DNA of 7,797 nt, taken from NCBI GenBank assembly GCA_031267955.1, contig JAIRYB010000216.1, forward strand, positions 1 to 7,797, written 5' to 3'. Source of the DNA: Spirochaetaceae bacterium (GTDB taxonomy: Bacteria; Spirochaetota; Spirochaetia; Treponematales; Breznakiellaceae). This document shows positions 6,526 to 7,797 of the stretch, piece after piece (positions within the stretch are counted from its first letter, which is position 1; every line of letters begins with the position of its first letter). The position numbers and the translations under genes were made by a program. The notes beneath the pieces were generated by a model, which saw only the letters and a program-made list of their open reading frames with translations, searched no databases and was not told the origin of the DNA.

Positions 6526-7155
6526 ATGCAGGTGGTTTCGATAAAAGCCGCCGATTCTTCCCTTGTGCGGATCGGCCTTTCCGACGGTTCTATTTTTTCA
6601 TTCAAAACCGTATACCTTCCCCCGGACTTTTCTTCCGGCCTTTGGGCCGTCAAGGGCGCTGAAATTTCTTTAAAAGAAGCCGAGTCCCTCCGTTTTGCCG
6701 CCGGCTGCTACCGGGCCGAACGGGCCGCGCTTGCCCTTATTGCCCGGGCTGAACAGACCCGGCTCGGTTTAAAGGCTAAACTGGCGCGCAAGGGCATTAA
6801 TTCCGTTTATATCGGCGCGGCCCTGGATTATCTGGAAGGGCTCGGTATTATAAGCGACGAACGTTTCGCTGCCCTGTGGCTGGAGTCGAAACTCCGCCGT
6901 GTCCGGACCGGGCGGGGCGGCAAACTCTGCCCCCAAAAACTCCTGGCTTCCCTGCTCGGCCGATCGATCCCTTCGGGAATTGCCCGGAAAGCCCTTGGTT
7001 CCGCCCTGGATTCCGCGACCGAGCGGGCCCTGCTCGATTCCTATATCGCGGGTGTTTTCCCGAATTTTGACAAGGGCGATATTTTTGTCCGGCAAAAATT
7101 AAAGGCTGCCGGCTTTTCCTCCGCCGTGATACGCGCCTATTGGGAGGATATGTGA
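6526..7155 (+). CDS. recX: RecX family regulatory protein
   Basis: The protein has 209 residues from ATG 6526. RecX binds RecA filaments and limits or tunes recombination and the SOS response. The assignment rests on the helical-repeat pattern: ALALIARAEQTRLGLKAKLARKG (a stretch near 68-90), then ALDYLEGLGIISDERFAALWLESKLR (98-124), with the characteristic L-x-x-x-G-h-h-S/D-D-x-x-F-A core, and a second half with matching hydrophobic spacing that ends KLKAAGFSSAVIRAYWED. The N-terminal 50 residues, with LSDGSIFSF, form the extension common to many RecX proteins. A TTG at 6517 is an alternative start adding three residues; neither has a convincing Shine-Dalgarno sequence. No recA lies in the window. 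The stop overlaps the GTG start of the acylphosphatase gene. The basic, Cys-containing TGRGGKLCPQK segment (128-138) is not something I recall from the family. Confidence 0.82.
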   Translation: MQVVSIKAADSSLVRIGLSDGSIFSFKTVYLPPDFSSGLWAVKGAEISLKEAESLRFAAGCYRAERAALALIARAEQTRLGLKAKLARKGINSVYIGAALDYLEGLGIISDERFAALWLESKLRRVRTGRGGKLCPQKLLASLLGRSIPSGIARKALGSALDSATERALLDSYIAGVFPNFDKGDIFVRQKLKAAGFSSAVIRAYWEDM

Positions 7156-7544
7156 GGCTTTGCCGGTCTCCGGGATCACGGGGAGGAGGGAGGGGCGGCC
7201 CCTCCGGCGGAAGCGGGGGGGAGGGCGGTTCCGGCGGCCGGCCGGGCGGCCCCAAAACTGCCGGCGGCGAGAAGGCCGCTTTTTTTGCCCGTGTTGACGG
7301 CCGGGTCCAGGGAGTGGGTTTCCGCTACACCTGCCTCTACGAAGGCCGCCGCCTTGGCCTTTCCGGCTGGGTCCGTAACAGCCCCGACGGCGGCGTGGAA
7401 GTCTGGGCCGAGGGCCCGGCGGCCAAGCTGGACGCCCTTATCGCCTGGCTGCGCCACGGCCCGCCCTACGCCCGGGTGGACAGCCTGGGCTATGAAAGCC
7501 GCGCCCCCCTTGGCGTGTACCGCGGTTTTACGGTAGAAGGCTAA
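7152..7544 (+). CDS. Acylphosphatase with glycine-rich N-terminal extension
   Basis: A 130-residue protein whose last 90 residues (41-130) are a complete acylphosphatase domain, an enzyme that hydrolyses carboxyl-phosphate bonds in small acyl phosphates. The signature GRVQGVGFRYT (50-60) provides the phosphate-binding loop and catalytic Arg58; GWVRNSPDGGVEVWAEG (72-88) provides catalytic Asn76. The domain ends with the usual YRGFTVEG. I chose GTG 7152 because GGGAGG (7142-7147) lies 4 nt upstream and it forms a GTGA overlap with the recX stop; an in-frame TTG at 7140 would lie on that Shine-Dalgarno site. Residues 7-40 are mostly Gly, Ser, Arg and Pro and are not part of the family. There is no ATG or GTG near the start of the core, so the extension is probably translated. 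A link with RecX is positional only. Confidence 0.9.
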   Translation: MRLCRSPGSRGGGRGGPSGGSGGEGGSGGRPGGPKTAGGEKAAFFARVDGRVQGVGFRYTCLYEGRRLGLSGWVRNSPDGGVEVWAEGPAAKLDALIAWLRHGPPYARVDSLGYESRAPLGVYRGFTVEG

Positions 7545-7545
7545 G

Positions 7546-7573
7546 GGGGCCTTGCCCCGGAAAATACCGGCGG
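7546..7573 (+). other. Two overlapping GC hairpins after the acylphosphatase gene
   Basis: GGGGC-CTT-GCCCC (7546-7558) forms a 5-bp stem. CCCCGG (7555-7560) can instead pair with CCGG-C-GG (7567-7573) across an AAAATA loop with one bulged base. The two share the CCCC block, so only one can form at a time. No proper T run follows either, so termination here would be weak or factor-dependent. Confidence 0.35.
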
Positions 7574-7636
7574 GGATTATTGTTGCTCAGTGCATGCGAC
7601 CCCCGTAATGCCTCATATTGAAATGTTACCGACCCC

Positions 7637-7666
7637 TTTACACAAAATATCTTAATCTGGTATAGT
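7637..7666 (+). promoter_or_regulatory. Extended -10 promoter of ispE
   Basis: TTTACA (7637-7642) is followed after 18 bases by TATAGT (7661-7666), preceded by TG one base away (7658-7659), an extended -10. Transcription should begin near 7673, giving a leader of about 20 nt that includes the purine-rich GGGAGAG (7681-7687) ahead of ispE. Confidence 0.6.
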
Positions 7667-7693
7667 AACCGTGGTTTTACGGGAGAGCCTGGA

Positions 7694-7797
7694 TTGAGCC
7701 GTTGTTGTACTATTGAGGCGCCGGGGAAGATCAACCTCCATCTGGAGATAGGCGAAAAACGGGCGGACGGATACCACGATCTTGTAAGCGTGTTTGC
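7694..7797 (+). CDS. ispE: 4-diphosphocytidyl-2-C-methyl-D-erythritol kinase, 5' part
   Basis: Only the first 34 codons are present; the gene runs off the 3' end of the window. IspE is the GHMP-family kinase that phosphorylates CDP-methylerythritol in the MEP (non-mevalonate) route to isoprenoids. The diagnostic beginning is there: EAPGKINLHLEIGEKRADGYHDL (within residues 8-30), matching the family pattern A-P-x-K-I-N-L ... R-x-D-G-Y-H-x-L, with the conserved substrate-site Lys12. The start is TTG 7694: no ATG or GTG is in frame nearby upstream, GGGAGAG (7681-7687) lies close before it, and a strong promoter sits just upstream. The rare start codon may lower expression. It has its own promoter, so it is probably not part of the recX transcript. 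Confidence 0.9.
   Translation, partial: MSRCCTIEAPGKINLHLEIGEKRADGYHDLVSVF

Noticed and set aside
7591..7636. tRNA or small RNA gene in the gap before ispE
   Set aside because: No cloverleaf arms, T-loop sequence or closed stem could be assembled; only a GCATGC palindrome and C runs are present.
1..7797. Insertion sequences, CRISPR arrays or phage attachment sites
   Set aside because: No transposase or integrase reading frame, no regularly spaced repeats, and no long direct or terminal inverted repeats were seen.

Overview
The window is GC-rich bacterial chromosome with every supported gene on the + strand and AT-rich intergenic gaps that hold promoter-like sequences. No marker gene settles the organism. 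The divergent RecX, the TM2 plus winged-helix protein and the rplM-rpsI ... recX-acylphosphatase-ispE neighbourhood fit a Spirochaetota genome, perhaps a Treponema relative; this is inference from memory of gene content, not from a search.

Region 1 (1-4658) is a tightly packed four-gene operon. It starts with the 3' part of a DegT/DnrJ/EryC1/StrS-type PLP aminotransferase, joined by a 4-nt ATGA overlap to the three subunits of a xanthine dehydrogenase/CO dehydrogenase-like molybdenum hydroxylase: the large molybdopterin-type subunit, the two-[2Fe-2S] subunit and the FAD subunit. The next two junctions also overlap (4 nt and 17 nt), so the four products are probably made together. The eight FeS cysteines are intact. 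The large subunit, aligned without gaps to remembered mammalian XDH segments, has lost nearly all canonical cofactor-contact motifs, and the catalytic glutamate is an aspartate. The FeS subunit has also lost the glutamine that touches the pterin. This is the most unusual part of the window. A GC hairpin with a short T run closes the region (4694-4717).

Region 2 (about 4765-5318) is a single gene for a small membrane protein with an N-terminal TM2 domain and a C-terminal winged-helix-like domain. A good promoter lies so close to its ATG that the mRNA may be leaderless.

Region 3 (about 5406-6332) is the ribosomal pair rplM-rpsI (uL13, uS9) behind its own promoter, with clear Shine-Dalgarno sites and ordinary, full-length products.

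Region 4 (6333-7544) holds a structured intergenic gap, recX (regulator of RecA), and an acylphosphatase gene that overlaps recX by GTGA and carries a glycine-rich N-terminal extension. Region 5 (7545-7797) has GC hairpins, an extended -10 promoter, and the first 34 codons of ispE (isoprenoid precursor synthesis by the MEP pathway), which runs off the end.
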